Below, in pieces: positions 27,278 to 37,280 of a stretch of DNA of 39,342 nt. Position numbers and translations under genes: made by a program. Each line of letters opens with the position of its first letter. Position 1 is the first letter of the stretch. Location of the stretch: contig NIZT01000062.1 in assembly GCA_003315655.1 (NCBI GenBank), positions 1 to 39,342 of the forward strand, given 5' to 3'. This DNA is from Candidatus Methanobinarius endosymbioticus (lineage in GTDB: Archaea > Methanobacteriota > Methanobacteria > Methanobacteriales > Methanobacteriaceae). The notes under the pieces were generated by a model. That model made no database searches and was not told the DNA's origin. It saw nothing but the letters and a program-made list of their open reading frames with translations.

Positions 27278-29796
27278 ATGATTAGCTATTCTCAATTTGA
27301 AGCTATTGTTGTAAATGAGCTAAAAAGAGTTATCTCTTCAAATAATGATCAAAAAATAGCTATATCTTCTAAAAAAGATCAATCTTTGTTTATAGTAGCA
27401 GGCCCAGGATCTGGAAAAAATACTTTCATGGTTTTAAAGATTTTAAAATTTATTTTTGTGGATGATATTAATCCTAAAGAGATATTAGCTACTACATTTA
27501 CAAGAAAAGCAGCTAATGAATTAAACTCTAGAATTTTAAATTGGGGGGATAAAATTAAAAATTCTCTTTTAAAGAGATTAACGATGAAAAAAGTTAAAAA
27601 TTATTAATCAGTTTGATTTTAATCAGATAGTAACAGAAACTATTGATAGTATAGCTGAAGAAATACTTAGGATACATCGTGATCCTGGAACTAATTTACC
27701 TGTTGTTATTGAAGAATTTGTAGCTAATTCTGCTATGATAAGTTCAGGACTTTTTAAGGATGATCGTTATTTAAATGAAGATCTGAAAAAATATTTGGGG
27801 AGTATCAACGGTGTTGAGGAAATAAAGAATCCTTCAGTAATGAGTGATATTGATCAAGTTGATATAGAAGAATTTTTAAAAATGAAACATTTTCTGGTTT
27901 GAAAGAAGCTTTAAGAGCAGTTTTAGATTATCTTTCAGAATTAAAAGAAAGGAATACATTGGATTTTCCAATGCTAGAATTTAGATTTTTAAAATGGCTA
28001 AATTCTGGAAAACTAAATATTTTTCTAAAAGATTTAAAAATCATCCTTGTGGATGAATACCAAGATACAAATCTATTACAAGAAAAAATATACTTTAAAT
28101 TAGCTCAATCAGCAATAGCTAATCAAAGAAATATAACTGTTGTAAGGGGATGATGATCAATCATTATATCAATTTAGAAGAGCTACAATCGGCTTATTCA
28201 CTAATTTTATTGAAAGAGGTAAAGAAGATTTAGGAATAACTGTAGAAAAAGTTAATCTTTCAGCTAATTATCATTCAAGAGAAGATATAGTTAAATTATG
28301 TAATCATTTTGTTGAATTAGATGATAAATATCAATCAGCACGTGTAAAGGAAAAACCAAAAATAGAATTTTCTAGAATTAAATTATAGATTCTCAAATTG
28401 ATCAGATCTTGTTGAAAAATATGAAAATTCTGAGAAGAATGTTGATTCTAAAAAAGATAATGTTCCTGTAATAGGAATGTGTAGACAAAATCAGGAAATT
28501 TTAGCTAAAGATCTTTCAATTTTAGTACGAGATTTAGTTGAGGGAAAAACACTTAAAAAGAAAATAAAAAAGTATTAAAACCTAATGAATTGTTTGAAAA
28601 TTCGTTTAAAGACTCATTGCAATCAAATAATAATAACAATAATAATAATACTAAAAATATTAAAAATATTAAAAATGATTCTAAAATGGTATATTTAAAG
28701 AAAATAATTTCATTGAATTAAAACTTAATGAAAAATATGAATCTCCTTCGGATTTAGCTATCCTAACATACTCTCCAAAAGAACTTTCTTATGGAAATTA
28801 TATGTTTCCATATTATCTTAGAAAAAATTTGATGAATTTTAAAAAACCTATCAATGTTTTTGATCCTAGAAGAAAAGATTTACAAACATTAACTCCTGTA
28901 GTTATCTTTTGTGGTTTGATTCTTGAATGTATTGATCCTGAAACTAAGATTCAAAATTCTATAAAAAAAAATTCCTGTAATAGCTAAGAAAAATATGAAT
29001 AAATGAAGAAGAATAGCTAATGAATATATTGAAACTAATCCTGAACCTGTTCAACCAATAAGTCTTGAAACATTTGTTAATTGTTGGAGAACAAGAACTC
29101 TTTATGCATATAAACCAAATGCATGGCCAGAAACTGCAAGTTTAATAGAACTAACTTATAAACTAATCTATTGGATTGATGATTTACAAGATGATATTTG
29201 AAGGATTGGTCTATTTAGAAGCTATTACACAAACGATCACACAAACAGGATTTTTTAATAAATATTCTGCCCAGATATATTTTGATGATGATAAAAAAGA
29301 AGAAAAAGCATCCATTGAAGAAACAATATGGAACATTTTTATACCAATAGCTACTGGAGGAGTTTCTGTTGATGAAAGATTATTAGATATTTTACCTAAA
29401 AATAGGGTTAATATAATGTCTATTCATCAATCAAAAGGTTTAGAATTTCTTTTTGTTATTGTAGATGTAGGTTCTAGATTTAAAAAAACAAAGTTAAAAC
29501 ATCCTTTTAAGATTTCCTAAAGAAGGAGGAAAATCAGCTAATTTAGAAGATAAAATTAGACCATACAGTCCATTAGGAGGGGATGATCGAGATTCAAAAG
29601 ATAAGGTTTTTCATGATTTAACAAGGTTATATTTTGTTGCATTTTCAAGAACACAAGATGTTTTATTGTTAGTTGGATTAAATTCAGCTATCGATGGATA
29701 TATTGCCAATGAAAACAAATGAATATTCCTAATATTACATTAAACTGGATAAGAGACGAAATATTTATAGGATTTGATGAAATATCTTTAATATAA
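27278..29796 (+). pseudogene. Broken UvrD/Rep (SF1A) helicase gene
   Basis: Pieces in changing frames spell a UvrD-family helicase of about 830 residues: motif I AGPGSGKNTF (normally GKTT) and TFTRKAANEL in the first piece (27278-27607); then NQFDFNQIVTETIDSIAEE to 27900; ILVDEYQDTN (motif II) in 27899-28153; GDDDQSLYQFRRAT (motif III) and LSANYHS after a shift at about 28148; an Asn-rich stretch near 28625; MSIHQSKGLEFLFV (motif V) in 29176-29520; and LTRLYFVAFSRTQDVLLL (motif VI) before the end at 29794-29796. At least eight frameshifts or stops are needed. The reading order of motifs is complete, so the gene was whole until recently. It is followed after 66 bases by a nuclease relic, together AddAB-like. 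Confidence 0.88.
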
Positions 29797-29862
29797 TAAA
29801 TAATATCTATTTAAAATTAGGAAATATAATAAAAAATTATATAAAAAAATGATGTGAATATT

Positions 29863-31040
29863 ATGGAATTGTCTCCTAGATCTAAATCATATATGATTCC
29901 TGAATATAGCTTAACTGGATATTTACTATCATTTTTAACCTGTAATCTCCAATATAGGTATCAAAATAGAGGAACTTTGCCTCCATCCATGACAATACAA
30001 TTATGGTTTGGAGAATTTATTCATGGTGTAATGGAAGAATCTTTTCTAGAATGGGATCTTAATAAAACTAAATTTCCATGGAACTGGAAAAATCAAATAA
30101 GGCCTATTAAAGAGATGATTGATTTAAGATTAAAAGCAAGAGGTTTATAATCCCTCCTTCTGATTATTTTTGTAAATTTAAAGAAGATGAAAATGATAAT
30201 TTAAGGCCATGTGATGATACAAATCATCCTAATAAATTACTTTATAGTGCTAGAGCTGAAAGTGCTATTAATGTTTGGGGTCCAGATTTATTTCCCCGCA
30301 TTGATTCTGCAGAAGTTTTAATTAAAGGAAAAAGAACAATGCCATTTTTCATGAAGATAAAAGTCGGTCTAATTATTATGGTATCAATGGTGTCATTGAT
30401 GTTGTTAGCTCTTTAAAATCAATGAAAATAAAGACAATAGTATAATTAAATATCTAAATAGCAATGAAGATTTTTCAAATACTATTAAATCATTAGATCG
30501 TGATGAATATGAAGTTATAATTGATTATAAAGGAATGAAAAGGCCTCCTAAAGATTCAAAAATTGGATTCGTCATGAATGGCAATAATTTAACCTATGCC
30601 TGGTTAAGATCAAAACAAGAAGACTCAAAACCTATTATAGCAGGTATAATTTTCTACCTTAATGAGCTTGTTCCATCAACTGAGGATTTAATAGCAATAA
30701 AACAAGATCTTATTGATAATACTAATGACATATAATTAGATCTCAAAGAAAAAGATAAACTTTTAGATTGGAATGAAGATGATAAATATATACAATTATC
30801 TTCTAAATTCAAAAAAGATAGGTCCATTAGAATTGTTAATATTGAAGAATTATCTATATTTAATGCTTTAAATGAATTTGATTTGTTGTAGTTAAAATTG
30901 AATCTTCAATAATTGATGAAATAAATGGAATTCCTGTTAAAAATGGATGGGATGCTCAAGGAGATAAAAGAACATGTGATTCTTGTGATTTTAAAAGTTT
31001 TTGTAGTAAGAATCACTTAGATTCTATGAAAATTCCTTAA
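29863..31040 (+). pseudogene. Broken PD-(D/E)XK Fe-S nuclease gene (Cas4/AddB/RecB-like)
   Basis: A relic of about 390 codons. Piece 1 (29863-30150) has TGYLLSFLTCNLQYRY, with the N-terminal Cys typical of Fe-S nucleases, and FGEFIHGVMEE. After a shift near 30148 comes SARAESAINVWGPDLFPR; after another near 30350, YYGINGVIDVV (metal Asp); after a third near 30430, YEVIIDYKGMKRPP (Asp-x-Lys) and KPIIAGIIFYLNEL (the later motif of RecB nucleases). The end has CDSCDFKSFC, i.e. Cys-x2-Cys-x5-Cys, completing the four ligands of a [4Fe-4S] cluster, then stop at 31038-31040. Such nucleases pair with UvrD-type helicases in AddAB. The upstream GATGTGA at 29851-29857 and ATG 29863 are intact. Confidence 0.85.
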
Positions 31041-31427
31041 TTTTTTAATATTATTTAAATTTATATGTTTTTTTATAGTTTAATTTTATAGTTTAATTTT
31101 AAGTTATATTTCATGATTATTTAATAAAATAATTTAAGATAATATAAAATTTAAATAGTAAGAGTTAATAATGATATATTAATAGATAATGATATTATTA
31201 ATATTAACACTTGATATTATAGTTAATATTGTAATAATTTATTATAATATAATCAATTTTATATAATAAATATAATATTATAAAATAAAATTATGATAAT
31301 TTGTAAAATAAAATTATGTAATAAATTATAGTATTATTATACAATAAATATTATATTATAAGTATTATACTAATAATTAACGAAAATAAGGTTAATAATT
31401 GAATTAAACAGATTTGGAAGGCTGAAT
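31041..31427. other. Non-coding gap
   Basis: About 390 bases of A/T-rich sequence with strings such as AAATAAAATTATG repeated near 31280 and 31306. No gene or structured RNA seen; the promoter of the ExoIII gene should be here. Confidence 0.5.
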
Positions 31428-32195
31428 ATGAGTAAAATCAAACTTGTCTCATGGAATATAAATGGAATTAGAACTCGTGCTAAAAATAAAGAAATAGATC
31501 CTGTATATAATGAAAATCCGGATATTATTTTATTTCAAGAAACTAAAGCTAAATATGAACAATTAGATTCTAACTTGAAAAAAGTTGAAGATTTTGATTC
31601 TTATTTTTCTCCAGGAGAAAGTACAAGATCTAGAGGAATAGCTACATTTACAAAATTAAAACCAAGTTTGGTTACAAAATTCTTTGATAATCCAGATAAT
31701 TCATTAAAAATGAGAGTTTTAAATTTCAAATTTGATAACTTTACTTTAATTCATATTCATGCTCCTACTGGTTCTGGTGCTAAAGCAAATTTAACAGCTA
31801 AATTAGAATTTTATGATAAACTATTAAATTTTGCTCAAAAATCTGCTGATGAAAATATTATTATTGCAGGTGATTTTAACATAGCTCATACTGATAAAGA
31901 TATTGATGATCCGGAAAATTCTTCAAAAACTGTTACATTTTTAGATGAAGAAAGAGAGATTTTAGATAAATTAGAAAAAATAGGGTTTGTAGATTCTTTC
32001 AGACTTCTTCATTCTGATGAAAAAGAATTTTCTTCATGGAAATCTCAAAAAGCTAAAGAATCTGGAGATGGATCTCGTTTAGATTATTTCTTTGTATCAA
32101 AAAGCCTTAAAGATTCTGTTGTTGAATCTAAAATTCTATCTGATATTGAAGGATCAAAACATTCTCCTATAGAATTAGTTATTGATATTAAATAA
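31428..32195 (+). CDS. Exonuclease III family AP endonuclease
   Basis: A 255-residue member of the ExoIII/APE1 family, which cuts DNA 5' to abasic sites; the Methanothermobacter relative Mth212 also cuts at uracil. Conserved elements: SWNINGIR (Asn near 11), LFQETK (Glu near 38), IIAGDFNIAH (Asp/Asn pair near 146), RLDYFFVS and the final SKHSPIEL. Two usual active-site residues look changed: the Tyr of the YxPN motif is His in IHAPTGS, and the Asp of the terminal SDH is Lys in SKHSP. The rest of the fold and length are normal. ATG 31428 has GGAAGG at 31416-31421. It is a single gene, convergent with the CARF gene. Confidence 0.9.
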   Translation: MSKIKLVSWNINGIRTRAKNKEIDPVYNENPDIILFQETKAKYEQLDSNLKKVEDFDSYFSPGESTRSRGIATFTKLKPSLVTKFFDNPDNSLKMRVLNFKFDNFTLIHIHAPTGSGAKANLTAKLEFYDKLLNFAQKSADENIIIAGDFNIAHTDKDIDDPENSSKTVTFLDEEREILDKLEKIGFVDSFRLLHSDEKEFSSWKSQKAKESGDGSRLDYFFVSKSLKDSVVESKILSDIEGSKHSPIELVIDIK

Positions 32196-32716
32196 TATTT
32201 GGTATCAAAATAAATATTCTTAACCAATAATTTTTTTTATAATAAATATATTTATAATATATAATTATATTAAATTTTTTAATATATTTTATACCATTTT
32301 TTTATTATTCTATTTTTTTAATTTTCTAAAATTGTAAACATTATTATTTCTAAATATATCTTTTATTTGGTAATTTTATCTTTATTTTTTCTTTTTTAGA
32401 AATAATATAATATTAATTATATAATAGAAAATGATATAGAATAATGATAAAATTCATTATTATGATTTAAAAACTAAAAATTCAGTTAATTTTCTTTTGA
32501 TAATATTATAATAAAATAATTTTATGAAGATAAATTATAACAAATAAAAATTGATAAAAATATTAAAAATAGTAATTATATTAATTAAAAATAAAAGTAA
32601 TATAAAATAAAAGATAAAGTTTATGGTTTAGAACTATATTTAAATTCAATTAGAATAATTTCAAATGATTAATATTAAGCTAATGATATGATTAATATTA
32701 ACCATATTAATATAGT
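32196..32716. other. Convergent non-coding gap
   Basis: About 520 bases between convergent genes, with long T-runs (for example 32229-32236, 32297-32303, 32314-32319) suited to termination of the ExoIII gene and A-runs for the opposite strand. No coding potential seen. Confidence 0.55.
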
Positions 32717-33310
32717 TTAAACAATAGCTAATCTTCCAGCAGTAGTAATTTCTAATATTTCTTTGTCTATAAGACCCATGTCTCTTAATTCACGGATATG
32801 GTTATACGTCATACCTCTACTTATATTAATCTTATCAGATAATTGTTTTACAGAATTGAAACCATCAATTAAACATTTTAATATTTTTTTTTTTGTTGAA
32901 GAGATACCATATTTGAGAATTGGAAGATCAATTATTTCTTTTTTAGAGTCATCTACAAACACTATTCTATCTACGAATTGATGTTTTGAATATGCTCCAA
33001 ATAATGTTCCGAGGGCTTGAGGTCTTTCTCCACCACTAATATTTACAACTATTTTGATGCCTGATTTTTTCTCTTTTTCTATAGCATTTGCAACTGCAGA
33101 TGCAATCTTTACAGAATCCTTAGAATCAGTTTCTTGTGATTTGATATCTATAAATCTTCCAAATGCATTAGCTAATGTTTCTTCACTTTCTTTCATAACG
33201 TCAGAACCGTTGTCTTCTGTAAGTAATAAAACTTTTTTTGGAGAAAATTTGGTTATACAAATCATCACTGGTTCTACATCATATATTGTTGATATTAAAG
33301 TTGTTTCCAT
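32717..33310 (-). CDS. CARF-HTH regulator (Csa3-like)
   Basis: A 197-residue protein with an N-terminal CARF-like Rossmann domain and a C-terminal winged helix-turn-helix. The CARF part has an ATLISTIYDVEPVM-type first strand and loop, KKVLLLTED, and the hallmark VNISGGERPQALGTLFGAY near residues 88-106. The wHTH (about 135-195) has KKILKCLIDG, VKQLSDKINISRGMTYNHIREL (recognition helix) and a LIDKE wing. Csa3-type proteins sense cyclic oligonucleotides and control CRISPR adaptation genes in other archaea. No cas gene or array lies in this window, so the target is unknown. GGGGTGAT sits just before the ATG at 33308-33310 on the minus strand, an excellent ribosome binding site. Confidence 0.8.
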   Translation of the reverse strand: METTLISTIYDVEPVMICITKFSPKKVLLLTEDNGSDVMKESEETLANAFGRFIDIKSQETDSKDSVKIASAVANAIEKEKKSGIKIVVNISGGERPQALGTLFGAYSKHQFVDRIVFVDDSKKEIIDLPILKYGISSTKKKILKCLIDGFNSVKQLSDKINISRGMTYNHIRELRDMGLIDKEILEITTAGRLAIV

Positions 33311-33500
33311 TTAATCACCCCATATAATAAGAGTAACAACTATATTTTTCACGTCAATTACAATGAATTTAAATATTTATATTAATTCATTAGTTATTTA
33401 TTTTGGCATTATAATTAAAAATTATTTTTAAAAGTCATTTTAATATAATACATTTTAATATAATACAATTATAAGACATATTCATATTAAATGAGTCATT

Positions 33501-33514
33501 AACTTTTAAAAGTT
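33501..33514. promoter_or_regulatory. 14-base perfect palindrome
   Basis: AACTTTTAAAAGTT reads the same on both strands. It lies about 190 bases upstream of the CARF-HTH start, a place where a dimeric winged-helix regulator could bind. The A/T richness weakens the argument. Confidence 0.4.
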
Positions 33515-33622
33515 TTATTTTACCCAAACATATATTCAATTTTATAATATATGTTATAGTACTATTATAAACATATTATATTTTTAACAATAACAATGTT
33601 TATTATATTTAATCAAATATAT

Positions 33623-33708
33623 AAAAGTTTTCGCTCAATAAAAACTATTTAATTATTCTTATATTTATATATTGAAAATAAATTGATTTGATTTGAGTGA
33701 ACGCTTTT
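33623..33708. repeat. Imperfect 17-base inverted repeat
   Basis: AAAAGTTTTCGCTCAAT at 33623-33639 matches the reverse complement of 33692-33708 at about 14 of 17 positions, with 52 bases between. The arms carry the only G/C-containing words (CGCTC and GAGTGAACG) in several hundred bases, which makes chance less likely than for pure A/T repeats. The left arm abuts a TATA-like box. Confidence 0.55.
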
Positions 33709-34046
33709 TAATTAATGACAATTTTTTAAATAATTTTCGTTTTTATTAAAAATATTTTAAAAATAAAAATCTATTTCTGTACTATCATCATTAATATTTG
33801 AATTATATTTGTATAATTTATAAAAATATTATTAAAGTTTACTTTTATAATATTTACAACAATAATCATAATTATAATTAATATAATAATCAATATAATA
33901 ACTATAATAATAATTTATAGTTTTAATTTTAATATATACAAAAATATGTATAATATTCTGTTATTTATTAAAAATAACAATATAGAAAATAATAAGTATA
34001 TAAAAAATCATTATATTAAATAGGAGATGTTGTGATAGGTGATATT

Positions 34047-34736
34047 ATGAAAGAAAGTTTTATAGATGAGTTGGAAAATAATCAATATTTTTCTAAAATG
34101 ATCAAAAGTGATTTGAATTTGAAATCTAATCCTGTAGCTATAAAATTTATTTTGCATAAAGAAGATATCCCTAAAAATATAGATAAAATCCAAGAAAAAA
34201 TCAGGCACTGTGAAATGGTTCAAAAAGCAGCAAGAGGAGATGTTTTTTATAGTACTTCTGAAGAACAATTATGTAAAGGAGGATTTTCAGCTATTGGTTT
34301 AGAAAAAATTCCTGATAAAATAGCTAGTGGTGAATTTTATCATGGTTTAGGGAGATTTAAATCTTTAGGAGCTGCAAAGAGAACTTTAGATTCTATTCCT
34401 AAAATAGATCTTGATAGTTATGCAATTATTTATTCTCCTTTAACAAAAGCAGATTTTCTTCCAGATGTGGTTGTTATTATAACTAATCCTGTTCAAGCTA
34501 TGAAAGTTTCACAAGCTTTAGTTTATACTGTTGGAGGTAGGGTTGAAGCTGACTTCTCAGGAATTCAATCTGTATGTGCTGATGCTGTAGCCAGTCCATT
34601 TATAAACAAAAGGCCTAATATAACCTTTGGATGTAGCGGATCTAGAAAATTTGCAGATATTAAAGATGATGAAGTTATCATTGGTTTAAATGGGGAAAAT
34701 TTAGGATGCACTGTCAATGCTTTAAATAATATTTAA
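34047..34736 (+). CDS. DUF169 family protein
   Basis: A 229-residue DUF169 protein, a family common in methanogens and other anaerobes whose function is not established. Recognisable parts are NPVAIKFI near the start, RHCEMVQKAARGDVFY with the conserved Cys, QLCKGGFSAIGL, then YHGLGRFKSLGAAKRTL, VVIITNPVQAMKVSQAL, and the late FGCSGSRKFADI. The conserved Cys residues suggest binding of a metal or cofactor. Two starts are possible: ATG 34047 with GGTGAT at 34038-34043, preferred, and GTG 34032 with GGAGATG at 34023-34029, which would add five residues. It stands between the 736-base gap and the 3' end of uvrC, which runs towards it. Confidence 0.85.
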   Translation: MKESFIDELENNQYFSKMIKSDLNLKSNPVAIKFILHKEDIPKNIDKIQEKIRHCEMVQKAARGDVFYSTSEEQLCKGGFSAIGLEKIPDKIASGEFYHGLGRFKSLGAAKRTLDSIPKIDLDSYAIIYSPLTKADFLPDVVVIITNPVQAMKVSQALVYTVGGRVEADFSGIQSVCADAVASPFINKRPNITFGCSGSRKFADIKDDEVIIGLNGENLGCTVNALNNI

Positions 34737-34909
34737 TTAATATTTAAACAAAATTTAATTAGTATTTTTAATTACTCATTTAATTAATATTTAATTAAAT
34801 AGACTAATTAATAATGATCAATAAAGAGATATTATGTTAATAGAATTTCTCATGAAACATTAATAAAAAGATTTAATTAATAAAATGAATTAAATAAAAA
34901 TCTATTCAT

Positions 34910-36703
34910 TTAATGGAATTTATCATAAATTTCCTTAGCTACTTTTTTGTTTAATCCTTTTACATTAGATATTTCATCAAGACTAGCTTTTTTAACATTT
35001 TCAATATCACCAAAGTGTTTAAGTATATTTATTTTTCGAGTTTTTCCTACTCCTACTACTTCATCTAATTCCGATCCTTCAATTGCTTTAGATCTAAGTT
35101 TTCTATGGTAAGTAACCGCAAATCTATGGGATTCATCTCTAACTCTTTGAAGAAGATGAAGGCCTTCATTTTCTTTAGGAATTATAATCGGTGTTTGACT
35201 TTGGGGTATGAAAATTTCTTCAAATTCTTTAGCTAATCCAATTATTGGAATATGTTCTAGATTATATTTTTTCAAAACTTCTGTAGCTATTCCTAATTGA
35301 CCTTTTCCACCATCAATAACTATGAGATTTGGTTCTTCACATTTTTTAGTTTTTTCATTTTTATCTTTATCTGAACATTCGATCAATTGTTTAAGTCCTC
35401 TATTTAATAATTCTCTCATCATTTCATAATCATTTGGTCCAGGTGTTTCTAATTTAAATCGTGTATATTGTTTTTTATTAGGTTTTGAATCTAAAAAAGA
35501 TACTTTTGAACCAACTGCTAGTTTTCCAGAAATATTGGATACATCATAACCTTCAATAATACGAGGAAGTTTAGGAAGTTTAAGATATTTTTTGAGTTCA
35601 ATCATTGCATTTTTCATTTTTTTCTTTTGTTTTTCAATGATTTCTGCATTTTTCATAACCATTCTTATTAATCTCAGTTTACTTCCTTCTAAAGGAACAG
35701 TTAATTCAACTTCTCCTCCTCTAAGATCAGTTAGCCATTCAATTAAAAGTTTCTTTTCTTCTTCATCTTTGATTTTTTCTTCTAAAATTATTTCTTTAGG
35801 AACATGGCGATTGATACTATAATATTGTTGTATAAATGCAGATATGACCTCATTAGATTTATTATTTTTAGCACCACTCATTAAAAAATCGTCTTTACCA
35901 TTAATTTTTCCATTTCTTATAGAAAAGACAACTACTATGGCTGAATCTCCATCAAAAGACATAGCTATTATATCTTGATCTAATTCATCAGCAAAATCAA
36001 CAAATTGTTTTTCCATGACTTCAGCTATTGAAGCTATTTGATCTCTTAAAACAGCAGCTTTCTCAAAATTAAATTCATCAGAAGCATTTTTCATCTCTTT
36101 TTCAAGATTTTCACTTATTTCAGTATATTTTCCTTGGAAAAAAAGATCTATTTTATTTATTAATTTTTTATATTCTTTTTCTGAAATATTTCCTGCACAT
36201 GGCCCATAACATAAATCTATTTGACAATTTAAACAGGGTCCATCCATTTTACGGCAAGTTCTAATTTTAAATAGGGATTTTAAAAATTTAACGGTTTGAC
36301 GTACTGAACCTACATCTGCAAATGGTCCAAAATAGCTATCTGTTTTACCTATGTTTCTTGTGATGATAAGTCTTGGAAATTCTTCATCAGTTATTTTAAC
36401 ATAAGGATATCTCTTATCATCCTTTAATCGAATATTATATTTAGGTTTGTGTTTTTTAATAAGATTAGCTTCAAGTATAAGAGCTTCTTTTTCACTATCT
36501 GTAATTATATATTCAAGACTATTGAAATGACTCATCAATATTTTAGTTTTTGGTGTGTCATATTTGTCTTTAAAATATGATTTTACTCTATTCCTTAATG
36601 ATTTAGATTTTCCAATATAAATAACACTGTCCTTAAAATCTTTCATTATGTAAATTCCAGGTTTTTTAGGAAGATCTTCTGGCGATTTAACTTTTGTTGA
36701 CAT
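34910..36703 (-). CDS. uvrC: UvrC excinuclease subunit
   Basis: UvrC makes both incisions in UvrABC nucleotide excision repair. The 597-residue protein has the whole family layout: GIY-YIG domain at the start (Gly16-Ile-Tyr and Tyr29-Ile-Gly), the Cys group TCRKMDGPCLNCQIDLCYGPC near 150, which includes the four ligands of the recently recognised Fe-S site, a UVR helix pair (KAAVLRDQIASIAEV, near 215), the RNase H-like second nuclease (GYDVSN, VIDGGKGQLG, DESHRFAV) and a C-terminal double helix-hairpin-helix (VVGVGKTRK..., VKGLNKKVAKE). Length is normal. UvrA and UvrB are not in the window. The ATG at 36701-36703 lacks a strong ribosome binding site. This bacterial-type system is known in methanogens. 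Confidence 0.97.
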   Translation of the reverse strand: MSTKVKSPEDLPKKPGIYIMKDFKDSVIYIGKSKSLRNRVKSYFKDKYDTPKTKILMSHFNSLEYIITDSEKEALILEANLIKKHKPKYNIRLKDDKRYPYVKITDEEFPRLIITRNIGKTDSYFGPFADVGSVRQTVKFLKSLFKIRTCRKMDGPCLNCQIDLCYGPCAGNISEKEYKKLINKIDLFFQGKYTEISENLEKEMKNASDEFNFEKAAVLRDQIASIAEVMEKQFVDFADELDQDIIAMSFDGDSAIVVVFSIRNGKINGKDDFLMSGAKNNKSNEVISAFIQQYYSINRHVPKEIILEEKIKDEEEKKLLIEWLTDLRGGEVELTVPLEGSKLRLIRMVMKNAEIIEKQKKKMKNAMIELKKYLKLPKLPRIIEGYDVSNISGKLAVGSKVSFLDSKPNKKQYTRFKLETPGPNDYEMMRELLNRGLKQLIECSDKDKNEKTKKCEEPNLIVIDGGKGQLGIATEVLKKYNLEHIPIIGLAKEFEEIFIPQSQTPIIIPKENEGLHLLQRVRDESHRFAVTYHRKLRSKAIEGSELDEVVGVGKTRKINILKHFGDIENVKKASLDEISNVKGLNKKVAKEIYDKFH

Positions 36704-37280
36704 GATTTATCTTTATAATTTATTATAAATAAAATAATTTAATAATAATCTAAGTTATTGATTTATTAATTTATAAATTTGTTATTTGATTAATTTAATA
36801 TCATTCTATTTAATTATTATAATTTGTTTTATATATCTTATTTCCCCTTTTGATAAGTAATATATAGAATATTTATATAATTAATTATTTATTTTTATTA
36901 TTTATTCATTTAATTAATAATAATTATATATAATACTAAATACCTGTTTTTTATTAAATAATAATCTTTAATAAATTTAAAAAATTTTAATTATATAAAC
37001 TGTTTGTTTCATATTAAACAAATAAGAAAATTTATATATAAGTTGATACAATATATATGTATTCGCATTATTACAAAATGTTTGATTATTTAATTAAATA
37101 TATAATTAATAATTATATTTAATAAATTATATTTGATAAATATTTAATTTGTGATATGTGAAAATTGATTATTAAAGTTTATAATTTGTTTTGATTTAAT
37201 TATTAATATAATTATTTTATTTAATTTATATGAATTTATTTTAATTTAATAATCACAAAAACTTGGAGGGGGATAAATTC
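36704..37280. other. Divergent non-coding region, uvrC / adhesin
   Basis: About 580 bases with no gene. It should hold the uvrC promoter on one side and, on the other, a TATA-like box at 37031-37038 far upstream of the adhesin relic, which would give a leader of roughly 220 bases. Confidence 0.5.
37031..37038 (+). promoter_or_regulatory. Possible TATA box of the adhesin-like gene
   Basis: TTTATATA preceded by purine-rich AAGAAAA (a BRE-like context) at 37024-37030. With transcription about 25 bases downstream the leader would be over 200 bases before the strong site GGAGGGGG and ATG 37281. Confidence 0.35.

Larger units (their letters stand above)
33311..34046. other. 736-base non-coding region with palindromes
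   Basis: The longest gene-free stretch in the window, between the CARF gene (minus) and the DUF169 gene (plus). It holds a 14-base perfect palindrome and a 17-base imperfect inverted repeat listed separately, plus a TATA-like ATATATAAAAG at 33617-33627. A small RNA or operator region is possible, but no folded RNA could be supported. Confidence 0.6.

Noticed and set aside
27278-31040. Set of short real genes in the UvrD/nuclease area
   Set aside because: Motif order across frames shows two large broken genes, not many small ones.
32717-33310. Evidence for a local CRISPR-Cas locus
   Set aside because: A CARF-HTH regulator alone is not enough, and no cas gene or repeat is in the window.
32763-33314. 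Plus-strand open frames opposite the CARF-HTH gene
   Set aside because: They are antisense shadows with hydrophobic low-complexity products and no ribosome binding site.
36830-36860. Hairpin CTTAT...ATAAG as a terminator or riboswitch
   Set aside because: The 5-bp A/T stem is too weak and it lies in a divergent upstream region.
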